Shown here: positions 1 to 8,633 of the stretch, piece after piece
Layout of the letters: each line of letters starts with the position of its first letter
Position numbering within the stretch: the first letter of the stretch is position 1
Assembly (NCBI RefSeq): GCF_004078635.1
Contig: NZ_RZNB01000002.1
Span: forward strand, 372,001-436,000
DNA from: Labedella phragmitis
Lineage (GTDB): Bacteria; Actinomycetota; Actinomycetes; Actinomycetales; Microbacteriaceae
Length of the DNA: 64,000 nt
Direction: 5' to 3'
Translations under genes and position numbers: made by a program
The notes under the pieces: model-generated
Seen by the model: only the letters and a program-made list of their open reading frames with translations
Databases searched by the model: none
What the model was told of the DNA's origin: nothing

Positions 1-385
1 CATGACGGGCGGTCTCGCCCTCATCCTCGGCGGGACGGGACGCAACCTCGGCGCCGGGATGTCCGGCGGCACGGCATACGTCTACGACCTCGACGAGGAA
101 CTCGTGAACACGCAGTCGCTGCAGTCGGGAGAGCTGACACTCCTCCCGCTCGGCTCCGGCGACGTCGAGATCGTGACGGACCTGCTCGAGAAGCACATCG
201 CGGAGACGGGCTCGACCCTCGCGCGACGGCTCCTCGACGACCCCGCGACAATGGAACGATTCGTGAAAGTTCTCCCGCGCGACTACGCGGCCGTCCTGGA
301 GACGCGCCGCAGCGCCGTCGACGAGGGGCTCGACCCCGACGGCGACGTCGTGTGGAGACGGATTCTGGAGGTGACCGGTGGCTGA
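1..385 (+). CDS. gltB: Glutamate synthase large subunit, C-terminal end (partial)
   Basis: The window opens inside this gene, so only about the last 127 residues are visible. They match the C-terminal beta-helix (GXGXG) domain of the NADPH-dependent glutamate synthase large chain: a run of glycines followed by GGTAYVYD, then a helical tail. The whole enzyme makes two glutamates from glutamine and 2-oxoglutarate. This domain is structural, and the amidotransferase and FMN domains lie upstream of the window. The stop codon overlaps the gltD start by 8 nt, so the two subunits are co-transcribed and probably translationally coupled. The identity rests on the tail motif plus the gltD neighbour. 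Confidence 0.93.
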   Translation, partial: MTGGLALILGGTGRNLGAGMSGGTAYVYDLDEELVNTQSLQSGELTLLPLGSGDVEIVTDLLEKHIAETGSTLARRLLDDPATMERFVKVLPRDYAAVLETRRSAVDEGLDPDGDVVWRRILEVTGG

Positions 386-1835
386 TCCCAAGGGTTTCTT
401 GAAGGTCAGGGAACGAGAGCTGCCCCCGCGGCGCCCGGTCCCCGTCCGGATCATGGACTGGAAAGAGGTCTACGAGCAGGGCGACCCGTCGCAAGTGCGT
501 CGCCAGGCCGGCCGCTGCATGGACTGCGGCATCCCGTTCTGCCACCAGGGCTGCCCTCTCGGGAACCTCATCCCCGAGTGGAACGACCTCATGTGGCGCG
601 GCGAGGGCCGCCAGGCCATCGAGCGCCTCCACGCGACGAACAACTTCCCGGAGTTCACGGGTCGGCTGTGCCCGGCGCCGTGCGAATCGGCGTGCGTGCT
701 CGGCATCAACCAGCCGGCCGTGACGATCAAGCAGGTCGAGGTCTCGATCATCGACCAGGCCTTCCAGAACGGCTGGGTCGACTCGCACCCGCCGGAGCGT
801 CTCACGGGTAAGACGGTCGCCGTCGTGGGATCCGGTCCCGCCGGTCTCGCGGCCGCCCAGCAGCTCACGCGCGCCGGCCACACCGTCGCCGTGTATGAGC
901 GCGACGACCGCATCGGCGGACTCCTGCGCTACGGCATCCCGGACTTCAAGATGGAGAAGCGCCACCTCGACCAGCGCCTGCGGCAGATGCAGGACGAGGG
1001 GACGCGATTCCGCGCCGGCGTGAACATCGGCGTCGACATCTCGTGGGCCGACCTCCGCAGCCGGTACGACGCGGTCGTCGTCGCGACGGGCGCACTCGTC
1101 CCGCGCGACCTGCCGATCCCCGGCCGCGACCTCTCCGGCGTGCACTTCGCGATGGAGTACCTCGTCCAAGCGAACAAGGTCGGCGCCGGCGACTCCGTGC
1201 CGTCGCAGATCACGGCGGAGGACAAGCACGTCGTCGTCCTCGGTGGCGGCGACACCGGCGCCGACTGCATCGGGACCGCGCACCGCCAGGGCGCGGCGTC
1301 GGTGACGAACCTCGCGATCGGGCGCCAGCCGGCTTCCGACCGGACCGACGCGCAGCCGTGGCCGATGACGCCGACCCTCTTCGAGGTCGCGAGCGCCCAC
1401 GAAGAGGGCGGTGACCGCGAGTTCCTCGTCTCGACCGTGGAGTTCATCGGCAATGACGCGGGAGAGGTCGTCGCCCTGCGCGTCGCCGAGACCGAGTTCG
1501 TCGACGGTCGCCGCGTCCCGAAGAGCGGCACCGAGCGCGAGATCCCCGCCGACCTCGTCCTCCTCGCCCTCGGGTTCACGGGCCCCGAGTCCGAGGACCT
1601 CTCGTCGCAGCTCGGCGTCCCCTTCGACGGCCGTGGCAACGTCCAGCGCGACGGCGATTACCAGACGTCGGAGCCCGGCGTCTTCGTCGCGGGTGACGCG
1701 GGACGCGGTCAGTCCCTCATCGTGTGGGCGATCGCGGAGGGCCGCGCGGCCGCCTCGGCGGTCGACCGCTACCTCGAGGGCGAGACGAGCCTGCCGTTCC
1801 CGGTGCGACCGACGGACCGTCCCATCAGCCTCTAG
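378..1835 (+). CDS. gltD: Glutamate synthase small (beta) subunit
   Basis: This 485-residue subunit transfers electrons from NADPH through FAD and Fe-S clusters to GltB. Two N-terminal cysteine groups are visible: Cys47, 50, 55 and 59, then Cys98, 102 and 106. They are followed by a dinucleotide-binding loop GSGPAGLAAA (151-160, FAD), a second loop GGGDTGAD near residue 290 (NADPH), and the C-terminal FAD signature GVFVAGDAGRGQS. The length is normal for the family. The GTG start overlaps the gltB stop by 8 nt. Clusters made by the suf operon further along this window would be needed for its activity (inference). Confidence 0.96.
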   Translation: MADPKGFLKVRERELPPRRPVPVRIMDWKEVYEQGDPSQVRRQAGRCMDCGIPFCHQGCPLGNLIPEWNDLMWRGEGRQAIERLHATNNFPEFTGRLCPAPCESACVLGINQPAVTIKQVEVSIIDQAFQNGWVDSHPPERLTGKTVAVVGSGPAGLAAAQQLTRAGHTVAVYERDDRIGGLLRYGIPDFKMEKRHLDQRLRQMQDEGTRFRAGVNIGVDISWADLRSRYDAVVVATGALVPRDLPIPGRDLSGVHFAMEYLVQANKVGAGDSVPSQITAEDKHVVVLGGGDTGADCIGTAHRQGAASVTNLAIGRQPASDRTDAQPWPMTPTLFEVASAHEEGGDREFLVSTVEFIGNDAGEVVALRVAETEFVDGRRVPKSGTEREIPADLVLLALGFTGPESEDLSSQLGVPFDGRGNVQRDGDYQTSEPGVFVAGDAGRGQSLIVWAIAEGRAAASAVDRYLEGETSLPFPVRPTDRPISL

Positions 1836-1838
1836 ACT
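1833..1838 (+). promoter_or_regulatory. Candidate -10 box for pyk
   Basis: TAGACT overlaps the gltD stop codon and lies about 80 nt before the pyk start. No clear -35 is visible. It is plausible as an internal promoter that separates pyk from the gltBD transcript. Confidence 0.35.
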
Positions 1839-1917
1839 TCCCGAGGAGCGGCCGTTCGGCTCTCCGTCCCGCCACCACAGTGCGCCACCGCGCAGAACCA
1901 TGGAGAAGACCTCACCC

Positions 1918-3333
1918 ATGAGACGTGCAAAGATCGTCGCGACCCTCGGTCCGGCGACCTCCAGCTACGAGAACATCCGGGCCATCATCGATGCCGGTGT
2001 CGACGTGGCTCGGATGAACCTCAGCCACGGCAGTTACGACGTCCACGAGGGCGTCTACGCGAACATTCGCAAGGCCGCAGACGACTCCGGGAAGGCCGTC
2101 GCCGTCCTGGTCGACCTCCAGGGGCCGAAGATCCGTCTCGGCAAGTTCGCGGACGGCCCCCACGAGCTCGCCGTCGGCGACATCTTCACGATCACGACCG
2201 AGGACATCCTCGGTACCAAGGACATCTGCGGCACGACCTTCAAGGGCCTGCCCCAGGACGTCGCTCCCGGCGACTTCCTGCTCATCGACGACGGCAAGGT
2301 GCGCGTCAAGGTCGTCGACTCCGACGACACGACCGTCACGACCGAGGTCGTCGTCGCCGGTCCGGTCTCGAACAACAAGGGCATCAACCTTCCGGGTGTC
2401 GCCGTGAACGTCCCGGCCCTGTCCGAGAAGGACGAGGCCGACCTCCGCTGGGGCCTCCGCCTCGGCGCGGACATCATCGCGCTCTCGTTCGTCCGCAATG
2501 CCGACGACATCACCCGCGTCCACGAGATCATGGCGGAGGAGGGCCGGAAGGTGCCCGTCGTCGCGAAGATCGAGAAGCCGCAGGCGGTCGAGAACCTCGA
2601 GGACATCGCCGAGGCGTTCGACGCCATCATGGTCGCCCGTGGCGACCTGGGTGTGGAGCTGCCTCTCGAGGCGGTCCCGATCGTCCAGAAGCGCGCGATC
2701 GAGATCGCGCGTCGACTCGCGAAGCCCGTCATCGTCGCGACCCAGATGCTCGAGTCGATGATCTCGAGCCCCGTTCCGACGCGCGCCGAGACCTCCGACG
2801 TCGCGAATGCCGTGCTCGACGGTGCGGACGCCGTCATGCTCTCCGGCGAGACGAGCGTCGGCAAGTACCCCGTCGTCACCGTTCAGACGATGGCTCGCAT
2901 CGTGTCGTCGACCGAGGAGCACGGCCTCGAGCGCGTACCCGCCCTCGGGACGAAGCCACGCACCCAGGCCGGGGCCATCACGCTCGCGGCGGTCGACATC
3001 GCGAACTTCGTCGAGGCCAAGTACCTCTGCGTGTTCACCGAGTCCGGTGAGTCCGTGCGCCGGATGAGCCGCTTGCGCAGCGCGATTCCGATCCTCGCCT
3101 TCACGCCAGACCCGGCCATCCGCCGTCGGATGGCGCTCAACTGGGGTGTCGAGTCCTTCGTCGTCTCGCGCGTCACGCACACCGATCAGATGGTGGCCCA
3201 GGTCGACGAGGTCCTCTCCGCGACGGGCCGCGCCCAGAACGGCGAGAAGGTCGTCATCATCTCGGGTTCCCCTCCCGGGATCCCCGGGTCGACCAACGAC
3301 GTGCGCGTGCACAACGTCGGAGACGTCCTCTAG
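1918..3333 (+). CDS. pyk: Pyruvate kinase
   Basis: This cytosolic enzyme catalyses the last step of glycolysis, phosphoenolpyruvate plus ADP to pyruvate plus ATP. The 471-residue protein shows the N-terminal RMNLSHG (32-38), the active-site IEKPQ lysine and VARGDLGVELP metal-site segments, the MLESMI..PTRAE signature, and a C-terminal allosteric domain. The ATG at 1918 is preferred because GGAGAA lies 9-10 nt upstream and MRRAKIVATLGPA is the usual family start. An in-frame ATG at 1900 and a long open extension into gltD look artefactual. It follows gltD by 82 nt. Confidence 0.96.
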   Translation: MRRAKIVATLGPATSSYENIRAIIDAGVDVARMNLSHGSYDVHEGVYANIRKAADDSGKAVAVLVDLQGPKIRLGKFADGPHELAVGDIFTITTEDILGTKDICGTTFKGLPQDVAPGDFLLIDDGKVRVKVVDSDDTTVTTEVVVAGPVSNNKGINLPGVAVNVPALSEKDEADLRWGLRLGADIIALSFVRNADDITRVHEIMAEEGRKVPVVAKIEKPQAVENLEDIAEAFDAIMVARGDLGVELPLEAVPIVQKRAIEIARRLAKPVIVATQMLESMISSPVPTRAETSDVANAVLDGADAVMLSGETSVGKYPVVTVQTMARIVSSTEEHGLERVPALGTKPRTQAGAITLAAVDIANFVEAKYLCVFTESGESVRRMSRLRSAIPILAFTPDPAIRRRMALNWGVESFVVSRVTHTDQMVAQVDEVLSATGRAQNGEKVVIISGSPPGIPGSTNDVRVHNVGDVL

Positions 3334-3421
3334 GGCGTCCCATCGCACACGACCGAAGCCGTCGCCCGCACGATCCCGTGCGCGCGGCGGCTTCCGTCGT
3401 CTGCGGGACGGGCCGACGCCG

Positions 3422-4036
3422 GTCGGTCTCGTGGGCTCGACCCTCGCGCTCGCGTACGCGCTCGAACACCGCGGGGCCGTGTCGGAGCTCGTGCTCACCG
3501 CCGTCACCTCCGGGAGCCGAGCCGAGATCGACTGGATCAGCGACGGTGTCGGGGTGCTCTTCCCGGAGGCGCATGAGCGGCTCACAGCGGGCGGAGTCGC
3601 ACGGGAGCGGGTGATCGAGTCGTTCGCTCGGCGACTCCGGGACCCGGACCCCGCCGTCCGGGCCGCGGCGGCCGTCGCGTGGGAGGAGTGGGAGACCACC
3701 CACGTCTCCCTCGATCCGGGCTTCACTCCCGGACCGATGTTCGACGACGACCGGACGCGGGAGAACTTCGCGACCCTCGTGACGCACTACTGGGCGCACG
3801 ACTGCTTCCTTCCGGCGGGGCGCAGCGTGCTCGACCGCGTCGGCGAGCTCGCGACGATCCCGGCGGTGCTCATCCACGGGCGTCACGACGTGAGTAGTCC
3901 CGTCGCCACCGCCTGGCGCCTCCACCGCGCGTGGCCGGCGAGTCGTCTTCACATCGTCGAGACGGAGGGACACGGCGGTCCAAAGGAGATGGAGCTCGCA
4001 CGAGCCGCGATCGACGGCTTCCTCCCGGCTCTGTGA
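3422..4036 (+). pseudogene. Proline iminopeptidase remnant, N-terminal part missing
   Basis: About 200 codons resemble the C-terminal two thirds of alpha/beta-hydrolase prolyl aminopeptidases: GSTLALAYAL, VSELVL, a helical cap, then IHGRHDVSS (acid region) and EGHGG (His region). The first roughly 110 residues, with the oxyanion HGGPG and DQRGCG segments, are absent: pyk ends at 3333 and nothing matching lies between. At the nucleophile elbow the family has GGSWGST, whereas here the frame reads VGLVGST, so the catalytic Ser is replaced by Leu. In-frame GTG codons at 3431 and 3479 could start a short protein, but it could not be a working peptidase of this family. I read it as a deletion-derived pseudogene. 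Confidence 0.7.
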
Positions 4037-4046
4037 GCGGGACCGC

Positions 4047-4550
4047 TCAGTCGACGAGGGCCGGCGACGACGTCTCGCCGCGCTGCCGGTCGTAGTCGTC
4101 GCGCAATCGGCCGGCCATCGCGCGCGTGACACGACCGTCGGGGGAGCGGGTGAGGCGACGCCAGACCAGGTGGAACGTGAGGAGGAGAGGAAGGGCAGCC
4201 GCGGTTCCCCAGAGAAGCTGATGTGCGAGGCCCTCACGCCAGGGGAGCCCGCTCGCCTCGAGCACTCCGATCCCCACGAGGATCGCCACGGCGCGCAGCA
4301 GGAACGCCCAGAGGCCGCGCACGCTCAGGATGAAGGCGCGGTCGAGATCGTCCCCGCTCGCCATCTCGATCTCGTCACCGATCGAGAAACGGTGGGAGCC
4401 CGCGACGATCGCCGCCGGCGACGCGCCCGGCGTGGGAGTGCCGCGCTTCGGATTCTCGGGCTCCGCGTCATCGAGGCGCACCACGTCGCCGTCGATGACG
4501 TACCAGCCATCGGGGATGTCCTCGGGGGAGGAGACGATTCGTGTACCCAC
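4047..4550 (-). CDS. Small two-helix membrane protein of unknown function
   Basis: I do not recognise this 167-residue protein. It has a hydrophilic N-terminal half containing an IPDGWYVIDGDVVRLDD segment, then two hydrophobic helices at about residues 79-99 and 112-130, and a basic Arg-rich tail. This suggests an inner-membrane protein with a cytoplasmic N-terminal domain. The GTG at 4550 was chosen because an AGGAAAG ribosome-binding site sits 8 nt before it; the frame also stays open further upstream. It is convergent with the prolyl aminopeptidase remnant (10 nt between stops) and lies downstream of tRNA-Leu on the same strand. Confidence 0.75.
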   Translation of the reverse strand: MGTRIVSSPEDIPDGWYVIDGDVVRLDDAEPENPKRGTPTPGASPAAIVAGSHRFSIGDEIEMASGDDLDRAFILSVRGLWAFLLRAVAILVGIGVLEASGLPWREGLAHQLLWGTAAALPLLLTFHLVWRRLTRSPDGRVTRAMAGRLRDDYDRQRGETSSPALVD

Positions 4551-4651
4551 CGCGCCATCTTTCCTGATTCCTCGCCCCGTGGAGCGCCCCACAACGGGGC
4601 CGCGACCCGCGCTGGCGGTCGTCGGCGGTGCCGGTTATCGGGTTGCGAGCG

Positions 4652-4733
4652 TGCCGGTGGTGGGATTCGAACCCACACGCCCTCTCGGACAAAGCATTTT
4701 GAGTGCTCCGCGTCTGCCGTTCCGCCACACCGG
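4652..4733 (-). tRNA. tRNA-Leu (anticodon CAA)
   Basis: Read on the minus strand, this is an 82-nt type II tRNA. Acceptor GCCGGTG pairs with CACCGGC, the discriminator is A, and the anticodon loop CTCAAAA gives CAA on a five-pair stem. There is a long variable arm, and the T arm carries GTTCGAATCC. CCA is not encoded. It reads UUG leucine codons. Confidence 0.96.
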
Positions 4734-4759
4734 CTCACAACACCGCGACCACGTTACCG

Positions 4760-4765
4760 TAGGAT
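4760..4765 (+). promoter_or_regulatory. -10 box of the ANTAR regulator, predicted leaderless
   Basis: TAGGAT ends 6 nt before the GTG start at 4772. No ribosome-binding site lies between, which predicts transcription starting at or within 1 nt of the start codon. Confidence 0.5.
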
Positions 4766-4771
4766 TGATCC

Positions 4772-5377
4772 GTGACCGAGCACGAAGCAACCGCATCAGC
4801 ACCACGACGCGTCGTCGTCGCTGAAGACGAGTCCCTCATCCGCCTCGACATCGTCGAGATCCTCCGGGACAACGGATTCGAGGTCGTCGGCGAAGCCGGC
4901 GACGGCGAGACGGCCGTCGCCCTCGCGACGGAGCTGCGTCCCGACCTCGTGGTCATGGACGTGCGCATGCCGCAGCTCGACGGCATCGCGGCCGCACGCC
5001 GCATCACGGAGGCGCAGATCGCGCCCGTCGTGCTGCTTACGGCCTTCAGCCAGAAGGAGCTCGTCGAGCAGGCGGCCGACGCCGGCGCTCTGGCCTACGT
5101 GGTCAAGCCCTTCACGCCCAACGACCTGCTCCCCGCGATCGAGATCGCGCTCAGCCGCTACCAGCAGATCATCACGCTCGAGGCCGAAGTCGCCGACATG
5201 GTCGAGCGCTTCGAGACGCGCAAGCTCGTCGATCGCGCGAAGGGCCTCCTCAACGAGAAGATGGGCCTGTCCGAGCCCGAGGCATTCCGATGGATCCAGA
5301 AGGCGTCGATGGACCGCCGCCTCACGATGCACGACGTCGCCCAGGCCATCATCGAACAGCTCGGCGCCAAGAAGTAG
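4772..5377 (+). CDS. Response regulator with ANTAR RNA-binding domain (PdtaR-like)
   Basis: This 201-residue protein has a receiver domain at about 12-125, with acidic pair Glu18/Asp19, phospho-acceptor Asp63 in VMDVRMP, Thr92 and Lys111. A short coiled-coil then leads to an ANTAR domain at about 136-196, including RAKGLLNEKMGLSEPEAF. ANTAR proteins bind paired RNA hairpins and prevent transcription termination. The best-known relative is mycobacterial PdtaR (Rv1626), which is phosphorylated by the kinase PdtaS. No histidine kinase lies nearby, so it is an orphan here, and its RNA targets cannot be told from this window. A strong terminator follows. Confidence 0.93.
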   Translation: MTEHEATASAPRRVVVAEDESLIRLDIVEILRDNGFEVVGEAGDGETAVALATELRPDLVVMDVRMPQLDGIAAARRITEAQIAPVVLLTAFSQKELVEQAADAGALAYVVKPFTPNDLLPAIEIALSRYQQIITLEAEVADMVERFETRKLVDRAKGLLNEKMGLSEPEAFRWIQKASMDRRLTMHDVAQAIIEQLGAKK

Positions 5378-5392
5378 TCGAGCCAACTCCAC

Positions 5393-5427
5393 GAGGAAGC
5401 CCCCGGCGGATCGCCGGGGGCTTCCTC
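5393..5427. terminator. Bidirectional intrinsic terminator
   Basis: A perfect 16-bp stem (GAGGAAGCCCCCGGCG and its complement) closes on a 3-nt loop. It lies between the convergent ANTAR regulator and thioesterase genes. Confidence 0.85.
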
Positions 5428-5452
5428 GCGTTCGGGGCTCGGTCGTGAACGG

Positions 5453-5863
5453 TCAGCGATCCTTGATGAGATTCGTGATGCGGATCGTCGAGCAGCGCCG
5501 CCCCTGATCGTCGGTCACGGCGATCTCGTGGACGGTGAGCGAGCGGCCGAGGTGGATGGGTGTGCAGACGCCTGTGACGAGGCCGGACGTCGCCGATCGG
5601 GTGTGCGTCGCGTTGATGTCGATCCCGACGGCGAGCCGATCCGCCCCGGCCCAGAGGTTCGCGGCCATCGAGCCGAGCGATTCGCCGAGGACGACGTAGG
5701 CGCCGCCGTGGAGGAGCATCGCCGGTTGAGTGTTGCCCTCGACGGGCATCGTCGCGACGGCCCGGTCGACACCGAACTCCACGAACTCGATCCCCATCTT
5801 CTCGGCGAGGGCACCGGCCCCGCGCTTCGTCACATACTCGAGCGAATCGTCGTTCTCGGCCAT
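5453..5863 (-). CDS. PaaI-family hotdog thioesterase
   Basis: This 136-residue single hotdog-fold protein carries a family-typical NTQPAMLLHGGA segment, followed by LGESLGSMAA on the central helix. Members hydrolyse acyl-CoA thioesters, for example phenylacetyl-CoA derivatives or 1,4-dihydroxy-2-naphthoyl-CoA in menaquinone synthesis. The sequence alone does not fix the substrate, and no menaquinone or phenylacetate genes are nearby. The ATG start is preceded by a GGGAGG-like ribosome-binding site. It is divergent from polA (59 nt) and convergent with the ANTAR regulator. Confidence 0.85.
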   Translation of the reverse strand: MAENDDSLEYVTKRGAGALAEKMGIEFVEFGVDRAVATMPVEGNTQPAMLLHGGAYVVLGESLGSMAANLWAGADRLAVGIDINATHTRSATSGLVTGVCTPIHLGRSLTVHEIAVTDDQGRRCSTIRITNLIKDR

Positions 5864-5910
5864 CGTCGCCTCCCGGTGGGGGCCCGCCGGGCAGCGTCGG
5901 AGGTGGCTTG

Positions 5911-5916
5911 TAGGCT
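5911..5916 (+). promoter_or_regulatory. -10 box of polA, predicted leaderless
   Basis: TAGGCT ends 6 nt before the polA GTG start. No -35 match and no ribosome-binding site are visible. Confidence 0.5.
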
Positions 5917-5922
5917 GGGCGT

Positions 5923-8577
5923 GTGTCGGACAACGAAAAGCCTACCCTCCTCGTCATCGACGGCCACTCTCTCGCATTCCGGGCGTTCTACGCCCTTCCG
6001 GTCGACAGTTTCCAGACGCGTGACGGCCAGCACACGAACGCCATCCACGGCTTCATCGCGATGCTCATCAACCTCCTGAAGGCCGAGAAGCCGACCCACC
6101 TCGCCGTGGCGTTCGACATCTCCCGCTTCAGCTTCCGCACCCGCGAATACCCCGAGTACAAGGGCACGCGCGGTGAGACGCCGTCGGAGTTCATCGGTCA
6201 GGTGCCGCTCCTGCAGGACGCGCTCAAGGCGATGAACATCTCCACGATCTCGATCGAGGACTTCGAAGCGGACGACGTCCTCGCGACGCTCGCGGTCCGC
6301 GGCCGCGAGCAGGGGTATCGGGTGCTCCTCGTCTCGGGCGACCGCGACACGATTCAGCTCGTCAACGACGACGTCACGCTCCTTTACCCCTCACGTCAGG
6401 GTGTCTCCGACCTCACGCGCTACGACCCGGACAAGGTCCGTGATCGTTACGGCATCGAACCACACCAGTACCCGGAGGTCGCGGCGCTCGTGGGCGAGAC
6501 GAGCGACAACCTTCCGGGCGTTCCGAAGGTGGGGGAGAAGACCGCCGTCAAGTGGCTCGGCTTGTACGGCAGCCTCGACGGCATCCTCGAGAACGCCGAC
6601 AAGATCTCCGGCAAGGTCGGCGAGAGCCTGCGCGAGCACAAGGAGAACGCCATCCGCAACAGGCGCCTCAACCGTCTCGTGACCGACGTCGAGGTGGGTG
6701 TCGAGATCGAGGCCCTCGAGAAGCGTCCCATCGACGAGCAGGAGGTGCGCGACGTCTTCGGCCGCCTCGAGTTCCGGACGCTCCTCGAACGCGTGCTCAA
6801 GCTCGAGGGCATGGACGGCGGCGAGCCCGCCGTCACGGCGCGCCGGATCTCGGCGCCGGCTCCCCAGCGACTGCTGGACGAGGAACTGCGCGGCTGGCTC
6901 GCGCGAGCCGGTGCGGCCAACCCCGCGGGACTCGGCCTCCGGATCGAGCTCCTCGACGGTCGCCCGGTCGCCGCAGGCATCGCGAGCGACTCTGAGACCG
7001 TCCTGCTGTCGTGGCAGCCGGGCGGCGCAGACTACGCGCCGTTCGAGGAGTGGCTCGCGAGTGACTCGCCGAAGCTCATGCACGACGCGAAGCCGCAAGT
7101 GAAGGCGCTCGCGCGCGTCGGCGTCGCCTTCGCGGGCCTCGCCTTCGACACGCAGATCGGCGCGTGGCTGCTCGCGCCGGGCGCCAAGGAGGCGAGTCTC
7201 GCCGATCTCACGACGAAGCTCCTCGACGAGGAGCTCCCCGTCGCCGACCCGAATCAGCTCGTGCCGGCGGACGACGCGCCGTCCGTGGCCACCGAGGCGT
7301 GGTTCACCGGTCGCATCGTGTCGCACCTCGAGACGGCTCTCGACGCCGGTTCGCTCGGCGTCATGCGCGACATCGAGATGCCCACGCTGCTCGTCATCGC
7401 GGCGATGGAACTCCGTGGGGTGACGGTCGACCACGTTTCGCTCGCCGATCTCTCCGCGGGCCTCGGTGCGCGCGCCGCCGACCTCGCTCAGCGCGCTTTC
7501 GCCGAAATCGGTCGAGAGGTCAACCTGGGCTCTCCGAAACAGCTGCAGGAGGTCCTCTTCGACCAGCTCGGCATGCCCAAGACCCGGGCGAACAAGACGG
7601 GGTACTCGACGGACGCCGGCGCCCTCGCCGACCTCCAGGCGAGCAACCCGCACCCGTTCCTCGACCTGCTGCTCCAGCACAGAGACGCCACGAAGCTCCG
7701 CCAGATCGTCGAGACGCTCGACGCCTCGATAGCCGACGACGGTCGCATCCACACGCGCTACGTCCAGAGCGGCACGACGACGGGCCGCATCTCGTCGACG
7801 GATCCGAACCTCCAGAACATCCCGATTCGCACGGAGGAGGGGCGCCGCATCCGGCAGTCCTTCCGCGTCGGCGAGGGGTACGACACGCTTCTCACCGCGG
7901 ACTACTCGCAGATCGAGATGCGCATCATGGCTCACCTCTCGGGCGACGAAGGGCTCATCGAGGCGTTCCGGTCGGGGGAGGATCTGCACCGGTTCGTCGG
8001 CTCGCGGATCTTCGGGGTCGACCCCTCCGACGTGACGCCGCTCATGCGCACGAAGGTCAAGGCGATGTCCTACGGCCTCGCCTACGGCTTGAGCGCCTTC
8101 GGGTTGTCGAAGCAGCTGCGCATCGAGCAGTCGGAGGCGAAGGTCCTCATGGCCGACTACTTCGAACGATTCGGGGCGGTGCGCGACTACCTGCGGAACG
8201 TCGTCGTCCAGGCCAAGGTGGACGGATACACGACGACGATCTTCGGTCGTCGGCGCCCATTCCCCGAGCTCTCGAGTGCCAACCGCGTCCTGCGCGACAA
8301 TGCCGAGCGAGCCGCGTTGAACTCGCCGATCCAGGGCTCCGCCGCCGACATCATGAAGTTCGCGATGATCCGCGTCGAGAATGACCTCGTCGAGCAGGGG
8401 CTGCGGTCCCGGATGCTCATGACGGTCCATGACGAGCTCATCTTCGAAGTGGACAGCGCGGAGGCCGACACCGTCGAGGAGATCGTCCGCACGCGCATGG
8501 CCGGCGCGGCCGAGCTGTCCGTTCCCCTCGAGGTGCAGCTCGGTCACGGCCAGAACTGGGACGCGGCGGCCCACTGA
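5923..8577 (+). CDS. polA: DNA polymerase I
   Basis: This 884-residue enzyme handles repair synthesis and RNA-primer removal. The N-terminal ~300 residues form the FEN-like 5' nuclease (AFDISRFSFRTREYPEYKGTR, EADDVLATLA). The middle region (~310-480) corresponds to the 3'-5' exonuclease fold but lacks its acidic catalytic motifs, so proofreading is probably absent, as in many actinobacterial PolA proteins. The C-terminal polymerase domain shows motif A (TADYSQIEMRI), motif B (KVKAMSYGLAYGLS) and motif C (VHDE, about 835-838). It starts at GTG and is transcribed alone, near the uvr genes only in a broad sense. Confidence 0.97.
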   Translation: MSDNEKPTLLVIDGHSLAFRAFYALPVDSFQTRDGQHTNAIHGFIAMLINLLKAEKPTHLAVAFDISRFSFRTREYPEYKGTRGETPSEFIGQVPLLQDALKAMNISTISIEDFEADDVLATLAVRGREQGYRVLLVSGDRDTIQLVNDDVTLLYPSRQGVSDLTRYDPDKVRDRYGIEPHQYPEVAALVGETSDNLPGVPKVGEKTAVKWLGLYGSLDGILENADKISGKVGESLREHKENAIRNRRLNRLVTDVEVGVEIEALEKRPIDEQEVRDVFGRLEFRTLLERVLKLEGMDGGEPAVTARRISAPAPQRLLDEELRGWLARAGAANPAGLGLRIELLDGRPVAAGIASDSETVLLSWQPGGADYAPFEEWLASDSPKLMHDAKPQVKALARVGVAFAGLAFDTQIGAWLLAPGAKEASLADLTTKLLDEELPVADPNQLVPADDAPSVATEAWFTGRIVSHLETALDAGSLGVMRDIEMPTLLVIAAMELRGVTVDHVSLADLSAGLGARAADLAQRAFAEIGREVNLGSPKQLQEVLFDQLGMPKTRANKTGYSTDAGALADLQASNPHPFLDLLLQHRDATKLRQIVETLDASIADDGRIHTRYVQSGTTTGRISSTDPNLQNIPIRTEEGRRIRQSFRVGEGYDTLLTADYSQIEMRIMAHLSGDEGLIEAFRSGEDLHRFVGSRIFGVDPSDVTPLMRTKVKAMSYGLAYGLSAFGLSKQLRIEQSEAKVLMADYFERFGAVRDYLRNVVVQAKVDGYTTTIFGRRRPFPELSSANRVLRDNAERAALNSPIQGSAADIMKFAMIRVENDLVEQGLRSRMLMTVHDELIFEVDSAEADTVEEIVRTRMAGAAELSVPLEVQLGHGQNWDAAAH

Positions 8578-8596
8578 CGCCGGTTTTCCCCCCGGA

Positions 8597-8626
8597 TTGC
8601 CCACTCGTCTGCTCCCGGCATAGGCT
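8597..8626 (+). promoter_or_regulatory. Promoter of the DUF885 gene, predicted leaderless
   Basis: TTGCCC (8597-8602), an 18-nt spacer and TAGGCT (8621-8626). The box ends 7 nt before the ATG at 8634, with no clear ribosome-binding site. Confidence 0.5.
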
Positions 8627-8633
8627 CGCGAGC

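Noticed and set aside
1411-1917. In-frame extension upstream of pyruvate kinase
   Set aside because: Low-complexity Ser/Arg/Pro sequence overlapping gltD out of frame. The pyk family start and ribosome-binding site are at 1918.
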